In this document: positions 11,474-21,689 of the stretch, piece by piece | How positions within the stretch are numbered: position 1 is the stretch's first letter | How the letters are laid out: each line of letters opens with the position of its first letter | Assembly (NCBI GenBank): GCA_014155875.1 | Contig: JACEFZ010001418.1 | Span: forward strand, 12,501-76,500 | Reading direction: 5' to 3' | DNA: 64,000 bases | DNA from: Cepaea nemoralis | Lineage: Eukaryota > Mollusca > Gastropoda > Stylommatophora > Helicidae | Made by a program: the position numbers and the translations under genes | Notes under the pieces: model-generated | Database searches by the model: none | Told to the model about the DNA's origin: nothing | Seen by the model: the letters and a program-made list of their open reading frames with translations, nothing else

Positions 11474-13738
11474 TCAGCTAAGTTTGCGACTGATATACAC
11501 GATTGGATGGAGAATCTCTTCATATTTCTGCAGGAGTACGCCAGAGATTGTAGTCGCACTGGCATCACACCTAAGGATGTACTGTAGTTTCGGGTTAGGT
11601 AAGCGGAGGATAGGAACATTACTAAAAAGGTACTTTAATTTTGACATTGCAGTTTGTAAAGTAGCATCTTGCACATTTATCTTTGCAGAAGATTTCAACG
11701 TCCGAAAATACGTTATTTGTGCCACATTGGGGATGAATTTGTTGTAATAGTTTACTAAACCTAGCAAGCTCCTCACTTGTTTTTTGTTGTCGGAATAGTG
11801 AGGTTCAAGATTTTGGTTACAATTTTGTTTTTAACTGGCCCTTGGATATAGTATGGCCTAAGAAATCTATCTCATCCAACGCCAACTCGACTTTAGTTGG
11901 TTTGACTGTTAGTCCAAACAATTTTATTCTTTCGAAGACGAGTCTCAAAGTTTGTAGATGTGTTGTCCAGTCTGTTGTATGGATGCATATATCATCTATA
12001 TATGTTTGAGTATTTGTGACTCCATGCAAAAGTTCCCTAGTAAGGTGGCAGGTGCATTGCGTAGGCCAAAAGGAAGGAAACGCCACTCGTAGAGACCTAG
12101 AGGTGTTGCAAAGGCAGTAAGATGAATGGAATCTCTATGCATCGGAATTTGCCAATAGCCTTTCGTTAGGTCAAGTTTTGAGAAGATAATAGATGATGAC
12201 ATGTTCAAGATAAGGTCGTCACAGGAAGGAATAGGCTCTGCATCAATTTTCGTGACTGTGTTCAATTTCCTATAATCCACGCAGAGTCTTATGGTGGAAT
12301 CCTTCTTTTTGACTAAGACTATCGGAAATGAATACTCTGATTGGGATTTCTGGATTATCCCACAGGCTTCTAGACTAAGCTTTTCCTTATCTAGATTTTC
12401 CCTATAGTTTAGAGGGATAGAGTATCGTCAACATTTGATTGGAGTATAGTCTGAGAGAATAATGGAGTGTTGTATTCTATCTGTCCTACCTGGAATGTCT
12501 GAAAAAATTTGTTTGTACTCAGTCAATAATGCTATTGTCTGCTGTTTCTGTTCGTCTGTCATCTTTGGCCCTAGGTGTATGTTGTTAATTGTTGTGGTGC
12601 TCTCTACAGTCGGTAACGGTAACTCAAAGTCATCTTCTTCTGTTTGGTTGATAACTGTGGCTGTAATGTGTTCGTCTTCTACATAGCTAACTATTGTGTC
12701 TGTAATCTGTTCGTCTGGAGTCTGGTTAATTGGTGTGGTTGCGTTGTGTTGGTCTTCCGTCTCCTGTTCTTGTCTTCTGTAATAAGGCTTCAACATGTTG
12801 ATATGAAATATCTTGAGTTTGTTATTCAAGGATATCTCATAGTAAACATCTGAAATCTTCCTCACCACTTTAAAAGGCCCTTGCCATGAGGTCAATAAGT
12901 CACTCTTATCTGGTAACAGTAACAAAACATCCTGATTGGGTTCAAACTGTACGCTGTTTACACTTGTATCGGCCTGTTTAAAATACGGTGGTATGTTTGA
13001 CTTGGCTCGCTGCGCCTGTATGATCTTTTGTGTGGTGTTGTTTTCCACTGTACCACTGGATGCACTGGGGTGTACCATTTTGTTTTGTAGGTCATCATGT
13101 TGTTTACTAGTTTTTGACCTAGTTTTGGACTCAGCCTGATTGGAGTAGGTTTCTCTCCAGGCTGCTATCTCTTCAGTGGTACATTTCTTCACCTGTGGCA
13201 AACAGCCGATTATAAGATCCGTACATGGGTTATGTAACACCGCGCACGTAAAGGTGCCAGTCAAGAAAGGGGTATTTATGTTAGCTTTGGCCAACGGGTA
13301 CTTTTCTATGCTGCCTGAAAAAGTACGGCAGTTAACAAATTCTCCCGTATAGTCTTCTGGCCTAGCCAATTCCTTTCTCAGACCGATTAATGTACTGCCA
13401 CTATCGATCAGGAGTTTGCATGGCATATTATTGACTATTCCGTGGTGGAAATCTAACCTGCCTCTGGAGGCCCATGCTGCGTTAGCGTTTTCAAGCGAAA
13501 ACGGCACTGTATGCCCACACTTAAGTATTCCGTTGTCATGGAACTGATGGCATGTTGTACAGTTACTGTAATTCAATACATCAATCGCTGCCACTACATT
13601 TTCATCATTCTCTCGCATTTCTTCAAAATCACTTTCACACTCAGATGATGAATCGACCAACAATGCATTCGCTGCTTTCAACCTCTGTCTTCCAGTACAT
13701 CTAGATGAATAGTGCCCAAAACAATGGCAAAAAAACAT
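11474..13738 (-). pseudogene. pol: pol remnant: protease, integrase GPY/F tail, reverse transcriptase, partial RNase H
   Basis: The first open stretch (13738 down to 12428, 436 codons) has a protease active-site motif IDSGST (residues 111-116) with DLIIGCL about 60 residues later. It also has an integrase C-terminal GPY/F-type module (SWQGPFKVV near residue 285, then FHINMLKPYY). About 55 residues separate protease and GPY/F module, so the zinc-binding and catalytic parts of integrase are missing. An in-frame TGA (12428-12430) interrupts the run into reverse transcriptase. That domain shows FSKLDLTKGYWQIP, FLPFGLRNAPAT and the catalytic YIDD, with a frameshift near 12055. After DFLGHTISKGQL the frame breaks again near 11817. 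RNase H starts (ILRCDASATTISGVLLQKYE) but is cut off after the YISRKLS motif near 11474. Every required enzyme is damaged. Confidence 0.88.
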
Positions 13739-14825
13739 TTTACAGCACGTCTGAAGGTTTCTCTCTTGGTTTGCTGTTTTTTTATCATCATTTCTAAGTG
13801 TGCTGGATAATTCGGGTTCTTATCGCAAATTGTGGGTGCTGAAATTTGCAATATGGGCATTGTGGTAGGTTGCCCCTTTGCTGTTCTCTAAATTTATAAG
13901 GCTTTTGTGGTTTGCCCATAGCAGCTGCTACAATTTCACTTTCTTCACTAAAAGATTTGAAAATATCCCTATTTGATGAAAAATACGCGGACCCCCGTTT
14001 TTCTAGCTGTTCTAGAGAATCTACGTCTGACTGCTGTAGAAATTTTGCAAATGGACTAGGAATGGTTGAGATGAACTTATCCATAATCATAAGGTCTCTA
14101 AGTTTGTCATAATTGTTGTTAATCTTAGCAGCCTTAAGCCATTTGTTATAGACGTCCTGTACTGTCGAGACGTAATCAATGAACGTTTGATTGTTCTTAG
14201 GTTTTAGCTTTGAGAATTGAATTTGGTACCCTGGGGCGTCTAAAAGGAAATGCTGCATTACCCTCTGGTGGATGTACTCATAGTTATTTCTAAGGTCTTG
14301 GGGAATGGATTCTATTACCTTTAAAGGCTCCCCGGAAAGATTTTTCATGTAGATCATCGCCCAGTGTTCTTTTGGTATTTCTTGCACTTTTAATTGGTAT
14401 TCTACATTTCTGACCATGCCGAAATGGAATCACCCTGGCAGAATGGTTTGACAATCCCTTTATATCTGGTAAACTTATTCTCTTCTTCTTTGCTTTTGAG
14501 GTTATTTGCAGCGATATGAACATGAGACTCAATTTTGAGCTCTTTCATCTTTACCTGTGCTTGGGATTCGATCTCTATTTGCTTTAAAGCTAATTCTTGT
14601 TGTTTCACTTTAGTACTTTCAGCTAACTCTGCGAGTTCCTTCTGGTTTAACCGTTCTTTTGCTCTTTCATCTGTCGGCTGCTGCTTTTGTCTCTCTCTCC
14701 TCTTTATCCGTTGCAGCTTGACGGTCGGTGTATTCTTTATATTTCTTCTCTACCCACTGTTCTAATTTCTCCCCACTGTAATTTAGGTTTTTACCCGCCT
14801 CTATCAATTCATTTAGTGACGACAT
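13739..14825 (-). pseudogene. gag: gag remnant of the retrotransposon
   Basis: The likely start is the ATG at 14823-14825 (MSSLNELIEAGKNL). A charged, probably coiled-coil N-terminal part (Lys/Glu/Gln-rich) follows. Then comes a capsid-like part (14417 to about 13830) with EHWAMIYMKNLSGEP and FIDYVSTVQDVYNKWLKAA. The end has CPYC and CHC clusters of nucleocapsid zinc-knuckle type. The frame is broken in the N-terminal part, near 14410, near 13830 and again at a T7 run (13729-13735) where gag meets pol. A short open frame before the capsid part (14402-14608) is in another frame. Assignment rests on position upstream of protease and on the Cys/His clusters; overall similarity is only general. 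Confidence 0.75.
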
Positions 14826-15474
14826 TTATTTTTCATGCACTCCAATAAATACAGTGGTAATCAATTGTATAATGATAAGTTTACAGCGAGAAAATCAAAA
14901 ATAAAGATGCTACTCTATCATGCACGTCAAAATTATGTGTACTTATCTGATCGTTCAAGCTGATCAGGATCTTTTCTTCGTTCTGGGAAGTATCTTCTAT
15001 TCTTCTATTGTTACCCTCGGCTGGATGGTACAAACATGTTCATGCACAATCTGGTATATAGAGCGCAAACAATTATCTGACATAAATAAATAACACAGCA
15101 ATGTACAATATGTCTTATAAGTTGCCTGGACAGAACGCTGAAAAGTGGTTTATAATATTTAAATTTGTCTAATTGTTAAATATTCGTCAGTTGTCGTACT
15201 GTCTGTGTCTGTCGTCATGTCTTCACTGGCTTGATCTTCAGCTGAAACGTCTTTAACAACACATGTTACAATCACAATATTACATTACGTTTCACTCCGC
15301 TCTAAATCTCTTCGATCAATAATCACACGCTTACACACTTGCGTCGGTAATCAGTTCACTCACAGGTCACTCGGCGCACTTCACAATCTTTCGTTTTCAA
15401 TCAATAACTCGTTCCAGCATACTTCGCTACTGCGTTCATTCGAGCGTTTCACTCTGTTAGCATGCGTTCAATAA
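14826..15474 (-). other. Untranslated leader of the retrotransposon
   Basis: Between the gag start and the primer-site-like motifs there is AT-rich sequence with no coding frame and no recognised motif. It belongs to the element because it lies between the LTRs. Confidence 0.6.
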
Positions 15475-15644
15475 CTTCTGACACCATAACTTACTAATGT
15501 GTCAGGCATGCTACGCCCGTTTACACACATTAACTTCCTGAATACTAAATTATTAGATTCAGGCGTGCTTTCAAATCGTAACTTCTGACACTGTAGCTCA
15601 ATCTTACATTCCGGCGTGCGTTCAAGCCGTAACTTCTGACACCA
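15475..15644 (-). promoter_or_regulatory. Primer-binding-site-like motif, repeated in the leader
   Basis: On the minus strand TGGTGTCAGAAG (15633-15644) lies 12 nt after the 5' LTR. Starting with TGG, it fits a primer-binding site complementary to a tRNA 3' end, probably of the leucine type seen in many Ty3/gypsy elements. The same motif recurs at 15475-15486 (exact) and 15582-15593 (two mismatches), inside longer duplicated leader segments. Only the LTR-proximal copy is in a normal position. Confidence 0.55.
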
Positions 15645-15656
15645 TAACTCGCTGCC

Positions 15657-16319
15657 TGTCAGTCTTGCGTTACTCACACAAGCATTCTCGCGACATCTAT
15701 ACCTCAAGTATAACTTTGCTTGTACAGATGGTATACATGGATTTTATTTCAGGCAAGCCTGACAATCATACATTTGCGACAAGGCATTATCTGCCTGTCA
15801 AATCAATACAATGGTCGCCACTCGTCACAGTATATATATCATTAAACATGATCACTCTCTCTCTAATATCACATGCGTTCACATTAGATAATGGCTTCAG
15901 AAAAACACTATGTCCTGTCGGGAAGCCGTCTCGTACTGTCTGACTCAATTCAGTGCATCACTTGCCTACGTGGTCAAAATCCCTCGTGCGGTCAGTAACT
16001 CTACGTGCTGTTATATTTGTCACGTAGTACTGTCGTCTTAGTACTGATTAACCCTAAAGTTCTATTACTGTTTACATCGTCACGGTATTCTCTGTGACCT
16101 AATGTACCCATCCCCTAGTCTCGGGGTTGGTCCCTCTGTTGTCTTAAATCTGACACGTTAGTGTCCCCACCCGAGTCTGGTCTTATAACTGTTCTTAAGT
16201 CCTAGCTTGGGTGCTGTCTCTACTCTGTCTATACCTTTATAGAGGTCTTGTCTCTCTGTCCTCTGTCCTTGCCCCTCTTCTGTCCCTAGTCTGTCCTAGT
16301 GGTATCTAACACCTTGACA
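15657..16319 (-). repeat. 5' LTR of the retrotransposon
   Basis: This 663-bp LTR has ends TGTCA and TGACA. Read on the minus strand it has a TATA box (TATAAAG at 16235-16241) about 80 bp into the LTR and an AATAAA signal (15743-15748) about 90 bp from its end, the usual U3-R-U5 layout with a long R. It matches the split 3' LTR along its whole length. Confidence 0.9.
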
Positions 16320-16845
16320 CCTCATTGATAGGGAAAGTTGATTCATGAGATATCCTCATTGATAAAGTTGATTGTCATGTCCTCATTAATTGATGGGATA
16401 TCCTCATTGATTAAGTTAATTGATGTGATGTCCTCATTGATAGGGCAAGTTGATTGATGTGATGTCCTCATTAAGGTTGATTAATGTCATGTCCTTATTA
16501 AGGTTGATTGATGTCATGTCCTCATTGATAGGGCAAGTTGATTATGTCCTCATGAATAAAGTTGATTGATGTGATGTCCTCATGGATAAAGTTGATTGAT
16601 TTCCTCATTGATAGGGCAAGTTGATTCATGTGATGTCCTCATTGATAAAGTTCATTGATGCCCTCATTGATAGGGCAAGTTGATTGATGTGATGTCCTCA
16701 TTGATAGGGCAAGTTGATTGATGTGATGTCCTCATTGATAAAGTTGATTGATGTGATATCCTCATTGATAACCTCATTGATAGGGCAAGTTGATTGGTGA
16801 GAATGTTCTCAGTGATAGATCTAGGTGATTGATCCGAATGTCATC
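16320..16845. repeat. Minisatellite B, right part
   Basis: Continues the 30-bp unit of 6851-7258 after the retrotransposon, beginning with the copied CCTCA. Units here are more degraded, mostly GTTGATTGATGTGATGTCCT followed by CATTGATAGGGCAA or CATTGATAAA. About 17 units. Confidence 0.93.
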
Positions 16846-17057
16846 ATTTGCCGATTTTCATTTGATTGTTGAATTCTGATTGCCATGTCTGTCGGCAGTG
16901 ACCAAGGTCCCAGTATTGTTTAACGTGCTGTGTATTTGTGGACATATTATATTTTTGTTGAACGCATGCATTGTCATTCTCTCCCCCCCCCCCCCCACAT
17001 CCTGCGCCATGGAACTGTTGGCTGCCAATCTCGCATGATGGAACTGTCATCATTCAG
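16846..17057 (+). other. Single-copy stretch before exon 1
   Basis: Holds a C-run (16983-16996) and no AG from there to 17056, which would suit a 3' splice site at 17057. In the frame of exon 1 a TAA stands at 16921-16923. Two adjacent in-frame ATG codons (17035-17040) could instead be the translation start. I see no clear promoter. Confidence 0.5.
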
Positions 17058-17390
17058 AGTTGGGCAGTCTGTCATAAACAGCCTGGTCACTTGTGGCTGT
17101 GTTCCAGATAATTCATCTTCTAGAAGAGAATCCCAGGACACCTTGTCAGCTGATGAACTCGAGAATAGGATTGATGTGAATGACCTTGAGCAGATGGTTC
17201 CAGGCTCAGATTTTGTAGGAGCACCACGTGTCTCCACTTCAGTAAGAGTTCGCCAAAACGTGTTTGGAAAAACCCTGGCTCATTGGGGCGAACCCTTTGA
17301 CGTCTCTGTGAACTCAGCCAGAACCCTGTCTGTAAATGCATATCATAAGGACATTAGCAGTTTTGGTACATCATTTGACACTGGGCATTT
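17058..17390 (+). CDS. Exon 1 (of those in the window), unrecognised Ser/Thr-rich protein
   Basis: Open frame ending at a strong donor (TTT|GTAAGT, 17391). It encodes a hydrophilic segment with VINSLVTCGCVPDNSSSRRE, an acidic stretch DTLSADELENRIDVNDLEQM and a conserved-looking LAHWGEPFDVSVNSARTLSV. It ends in phase 2 and joins exon 2 in frame. The 5' boundary is uncertain: an acceptor after CATTCAG (17057) is preferred because of the upstream AG-free pyrimidine stretch. A later acceptor (17107) or an initiation at the ATG pair 17035/17038 is possible. No domain is recognised. Reality is supported by the perfect donor, single-copy sequence amid repeats and phase agreement downstream. Confidence 0.7.
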
Positions 17391-17487
17391 GTAAGTGATA
17401 CGACTTGCATACCTGTTCATTAACCGTTTGTTCTGATTCATGACATTGCTCGTAATTAATCTGGTTCACGGTGATGAACTCATTTGC

Positions 17488-18492
17488 AACACTAACTCAT
17501 TTGTCTGTAGTTCTTACTAGTGTTCACTGTTCCGTGACATTAACTCATTTGTCTGTAGTTCTTACTAGTGTTCACTGTTCCGTGACATTAACTCATTTGT
17601 CTATAGTTCTTACTAGTGTTCACTGTTCCATGACATTAACTCATTTGTCTATAGTTCTTAATGTTCACTGTTCCGTGATATTAACTCATTTGTCTATAAT
17701 TATTACTAGTGTTCACTGTTCCGTGACATTAACTCATTTGTCTATAGTTCTTACTAGTGTTCACTGTTCCGTGACATTAACTCATTTGTCTATAGTTCTT
17801 ACTAGTGTTCACTGTTGTGACATTTACTCCTTTGTCTATAGTTCTAGTTCTTATTGGTTGTTCACTCCTCTGTGACATTTACTCCTTTATCTGTAGTTCT
17901 TATTGGTTGTTCACTGTTCCGTGATATTTACTCCTTTGCCTACAGTTCTTACTGTTTTTTGTTTGTGAAATTTACTCCTTTGTCTATAGTTCTTTCTGGT
18001 TGTTCACTATTCTGTGACGTTTACTCCTTTATCTAAGTCCTTACTGGTTGTTCACTGTTCTGTGGCATTTACTCCTTTGTCTATAGTTCTTTCTGGTTGT
18101 TTAGTTCCGTGACGTTTATTCCTGTTTTATTCTTACTGGTTGTTCAGTTTGTGACATTTACTCCTTTGTCTATAGTTCTTACTGGTTTGTTCATTTATAA
18201 CTGATTAACTAGTCTATTGTTCTTACTGGTCGTTCTGTTCTGTGCCACAACTAATTTGTCTATATTTCTTAACAGTTCAGTTTTGTCACAGGAACTCATT
18301 TGTTTATCATTCTTACTGGTTGCTTACTGTTCTGTCACATTAACTCATTTGTCTATAGTTCTTACTGGTTGCTTACTGTTCTGTCACATTAACTCATTTG
18401 TCTATAGTTCTTACTGGTTGCTTACTGTTCTGTCACATTAACTCATTTGTCTATAGTTCTTACTGGTTGCTTACTTTTCTGTCACATTAACT
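17488..18492. repeat. Minisatellite C in intron 1 (48-bp units)
   Basis: About 21 units carrying AACTCATTTGTCTATAGTTC and TTACTAGTGTTCACTGTTCC. Early units are 48 bp and near identical; later ones drift in length and sequence. It starts about 100 bp after the exon 1 donor. The regular period keeps a plus frame open, giving spurious short ORFs. Confidence 0.93.
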
Positions 18493-18499
18493 TTGTATG

Positions 18500-21325
18500 A
18501 CAGTGTGTACATCTGAGGCAGTTTGTTCGTTGTGTACAACATGAGGGGCAGTTTATAATGTTATGTGTACAACAGGAGGGGCAGTTTGCATGTTGTGTAC
18601 ATGAGGGGCAGTTTGTATGTTATTGTGTACATGAGGGGCATTGTGTTATTGCGTACAACATGAGGGGCATTGTGTTATTGTGTGCAACATGAGGGGCAGT
18701 GTTATTGTGTGCAACATGAGGGGCAGTGTTATTGTGTGCAACATGAGGGGCAGTGTTATTGTGTGCAACATGAGGGGCATTGTTATTGCGTACAACATGA
18801 GGGGCATTGTTATTGCGTGCAACATGAGGGGCAGTGTTATTGTGTACAACATGAGGGGCATTGTTATTGCGTACAACATGAGGGGCATTGTTATTGCATA
18901 CAACATGAGGGGCAGTGTTATTGTGTACAACATGAGGGGCATTGTGTTATTGTGTGCAACATGAGGGGCATTGTGTTATTGCGTACAACATGAGGGGCAG
19001 TGTTATTGTGTGCAACATGAGGGGCAGTGTTATTGTGTGCAACATGAGGGGCAGTGTTATTGTGTGCAACATGAGGGGCATTGTGTTATTGTGTGCAACA
19101 TGAGGGGCATTGTTATTGTGTGCAACATGAGGGGCATTGTTATTGTGTGCAACATGAGGGGCATTGTTATTGCGTACAACATGAGGGGCAGTGTTATTGC
19201 GTACAACATGAGGGGCAGTGTTATTGCGTACAACATGAGGGGCAGTGTTATTGTGTACAACATGAGGGGCAGTGTTATTGTGTACAACACGAGGAGCATT
19301 GTGTGTTATTGTGTACAACATGAGGGGCATTGTGTTATTGTGTACAACATGAGGAGTGTTGTGTACAACATGAGGGGCATTGTGTGTTGTGTACAACATG
19401 AGGGGCATTGTGTTGTGTGCAACATGAGGAGCATTGTGTGTTATTGTGTGCAACATGAGGGGCTTTGTGTTATTGTGTACAACATGAGGGGCAGTGTGTT
19501 ATTGTGTACAACATGAGGGGCTTTGTGTTGTGTGCAACATGAGGGGCATTGTGTGTTATTGTGTACAACATGAGGGGCATTGTGTTATTGTGTACATGAG
19601 GGGCATTGTGTTATTGTGTACAACATGAGGGGCATTGTGTGTTATTGTGTACAACATGAGGGGCATTGTGTTATTGTGTACAAGATGAGGGGCATTGTGT
19701 GTACAACATGAGGGGCATTGTGTTATTGTGTAAAACATGAGGGGCATTGTGTGTTATTGTGTTATTGTGTACAACAAGAGGGGCATTGTTATTGTGTAAA
19801 ACATGAGGGGCATTGTGTTATTGTGTTATTGTGTACAAGAGGGGCATTGTTATTGTGTAAAACATGAGGGGCATTGTTATTGTGTAAAACATGAGGGGCA
19901 TTGTGTGTTATTGTGTACATGAGGGGCATTGTGTGTTATTGTGTACAACATGAGGGGCATTGTGTTATTGTGTACAACATGAGGGGCATTGTGTTATTGT
20001 GTACAACATGAGGGACATTGTGTTATTGTGTACAACATGAGGGGCATTGTGTTATTGCGTACAACATGAGGGGCATTGTATGTTATTGTGTACAACATGA
20101 GGGGCATTGTGTTATTGTGTGCAACATGAGGGGCATTGTGTGTTATTGTGTACAACATGAGGGGCATTGTGTTATTGTGTACAACATGAGGGGCATTGTG
20201 TTATTGTGTACAACATGAGGGGCATTGTGTTATTGTGTAAAACATGAGGGGCATTGTTATTGTGTAAAACATGAGGGGCATTGTTATTGTGTAAAACATG
20301 AGGGGCATTGTTATTGTGTACAACATGAGGGGCATTGTGTGTTGTGTACAACATGAGGGGCATTGTGTGTTGTGTACAACATGAGGGGCATTGTGTGTTG
20401 TGTACAACATGAGGGGCATTGTTATTGTGTACAACATGAGGGGCATTGTGTGTTATTGTGTACAACATGAGGGGCATTGTGTGTTATTGTGTACAACATG
20501 AGGAGCATTGTGTGTTATTGTGTACAACATGAGGGGCATTGTATGTTATTGTGTACAACATGAGGGGCATTGTATGTTATTGTGTGCAACATGAGGGGCA
20601 TTGTATGTTATTGTGTGCAACATGAGGGGCATTGTATGTTATTGTGTACAACATGAGGGGCAGTTTGAATGTTATTGTGTGCAACATGAGGGGCATTGTA
20701 TGTTATTGTGTACAACATGAGGGGCATTGTGTGTTATTGTGTACAACATGAGGGGCATTGTGTTATTGTGTACAACATGAGGGGCATTGTGTTATTGTGT
20801 ACAACATGAGGAGCATTGTGTTATTGTGTACAACATGAGGGGCATTGTGTTATTGTGTCCAACATGAGGGGCAGTGTTATTGTGTGCAACATGAGGGGCA
20901 GTGTTAGTGTGTACAACATGAGGGGCAGTGTTATTGTGTACAACATGAGAGGCATTGTTATTGTGTGCAACATGAGGGGCGTTGTGTTATTGTGTGCAAC
21001 ATGAGGGGCGTTGTGTTATTGTGTACAACATGAGGGTTATTGTGTACAACATGAGGGGCATTGTGTTATTGTGTACAACATGAGGGGCGTTGTGTTATTG
21101 TGTACAACATGAGGGGCGTTGTGTTATTGTGTAAAACATGAGGGGCATTGTGTGTTATTGTGTTATTGTGTACAACAAGAGGGGCATTGTTATTGTGTAA
21201 AACATGAGGGGCATTGTTATTGTGTAAAACATGAGGGGCATTGTATGTTATTGTGTACAACATGAGGGGCAGTTTGAATGTTATTGTGTGCAACATGAGG
21301 TGCAGTTTGTATGTTGTGTGCTGCA
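18500..21325. repeat. Minisatellite D in intron 1 (27-33-bp units)
   Basis: About 95 units with core ACAACATGAGGGGCATTGTG. Unit length varies as 27, 29, 31 or 33 bp through gain or loss of TG pairs, with GCAACATG/ACAACATG and GCAGTG/GCATTG variants. Every unit carries a G4 run on the plus strand. Open frames in both directions arise from the repeat alone. Confidence 0.95.
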
Positions 21326-21479
21326 TTCTGTAAATGCTTGTCCCACCAACTACCTGACCTTCCTATTCTTGGAATGCTAATCAGTAACTCCATGTTTTAA
21401 ATCTGTTTGCTTGATGCCATAGAGTTGTCTTTGTTATGGTATGGGCATGACCTGTCAGAGCAACCTGTTTCTGTTGCAG
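21326..21479 (+). other. Single-copy end of intron 1
   Basis: About 150 bp between minisatellite D and exon 2, containing the pyrimidine tract of the acceptor. Nothing else is seen. Confidence 0.6.
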
Positions 21480-21598
21480 GCTGCAACCCATCCACAGTGC
21501 TTTCGCGTCAGTTCTGAACTCTTCTGGGGGATACCAACAGATAAACAAGTTGGGTCGTCCGCTAGCAGCTGTCGGGCATTACCGTGGCAACCAACCAG
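21480..21598 (+). CDS. Exon 2
   Basis: A 119-nt exon with a good acceptor (CTGTTTCTGTTGCAG, ending 21479) and a consensus donor (CCAG|GTAAGA). The phase fits exon 1 (the codon is completed by its first base) and exon 3. It encodes LQPIHSAFASVLNSSGGYQQ followed by INKLGRPLAAVGHYRGNQP. A second frame is also open, but only this one links to exons 1 and 3. No domain is recognised; the Gly-rich, basic composition suggests a linker. Confidence 0.78.
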
Positions 21599-21689
21599 GT
21601 AAGATGCTAGTGACATCACACATAGCCCACCAGGCAATGTGCTAGCTATAGCTGTCAAACACAGCCTACCCCAGTCTTGGTCAAACACA

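Larger units (their letters stand above)
7259..16319 (-). mobile_element. Ty3/gypsy-type LTR retrotransposon, Gmr1-like order, decayed
   Basis: A complete but dead element on the minus strand. The 5' LTR is at 15657-16319. The 3' LTR is at 7259-7642 plus 11003-11290, split by copy B. LTR ends are TGTCA...TGACA, flanked by CCTCA at 7254-7258 and 16320-16324, a 5-bp target duplication. Without the nested insert the element is about 5.7 kb. Minus-strand order is leader with primer-site-like motifs, gag, protease, integrase C-terminal GPY/F module, reverse transcriptase, partial RNase H and polypurine tract. Having integrase before reverse transcriptase is the order known for Gmr1-type elements, unlike most Ty3/gypsy. 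Frameshifts and a stop break the genes and the integrase core is absent, so it cannot be autonomous. The LTRs differ by several substitutions and short indels, so the insertion is not recent. Confidence 0.88.

Noticed and set aside
18500..21325. CRISPR-like appearance of regular repeats
   Set aside because: Units are contiguous without unique spacers, and the context is an animal intron.
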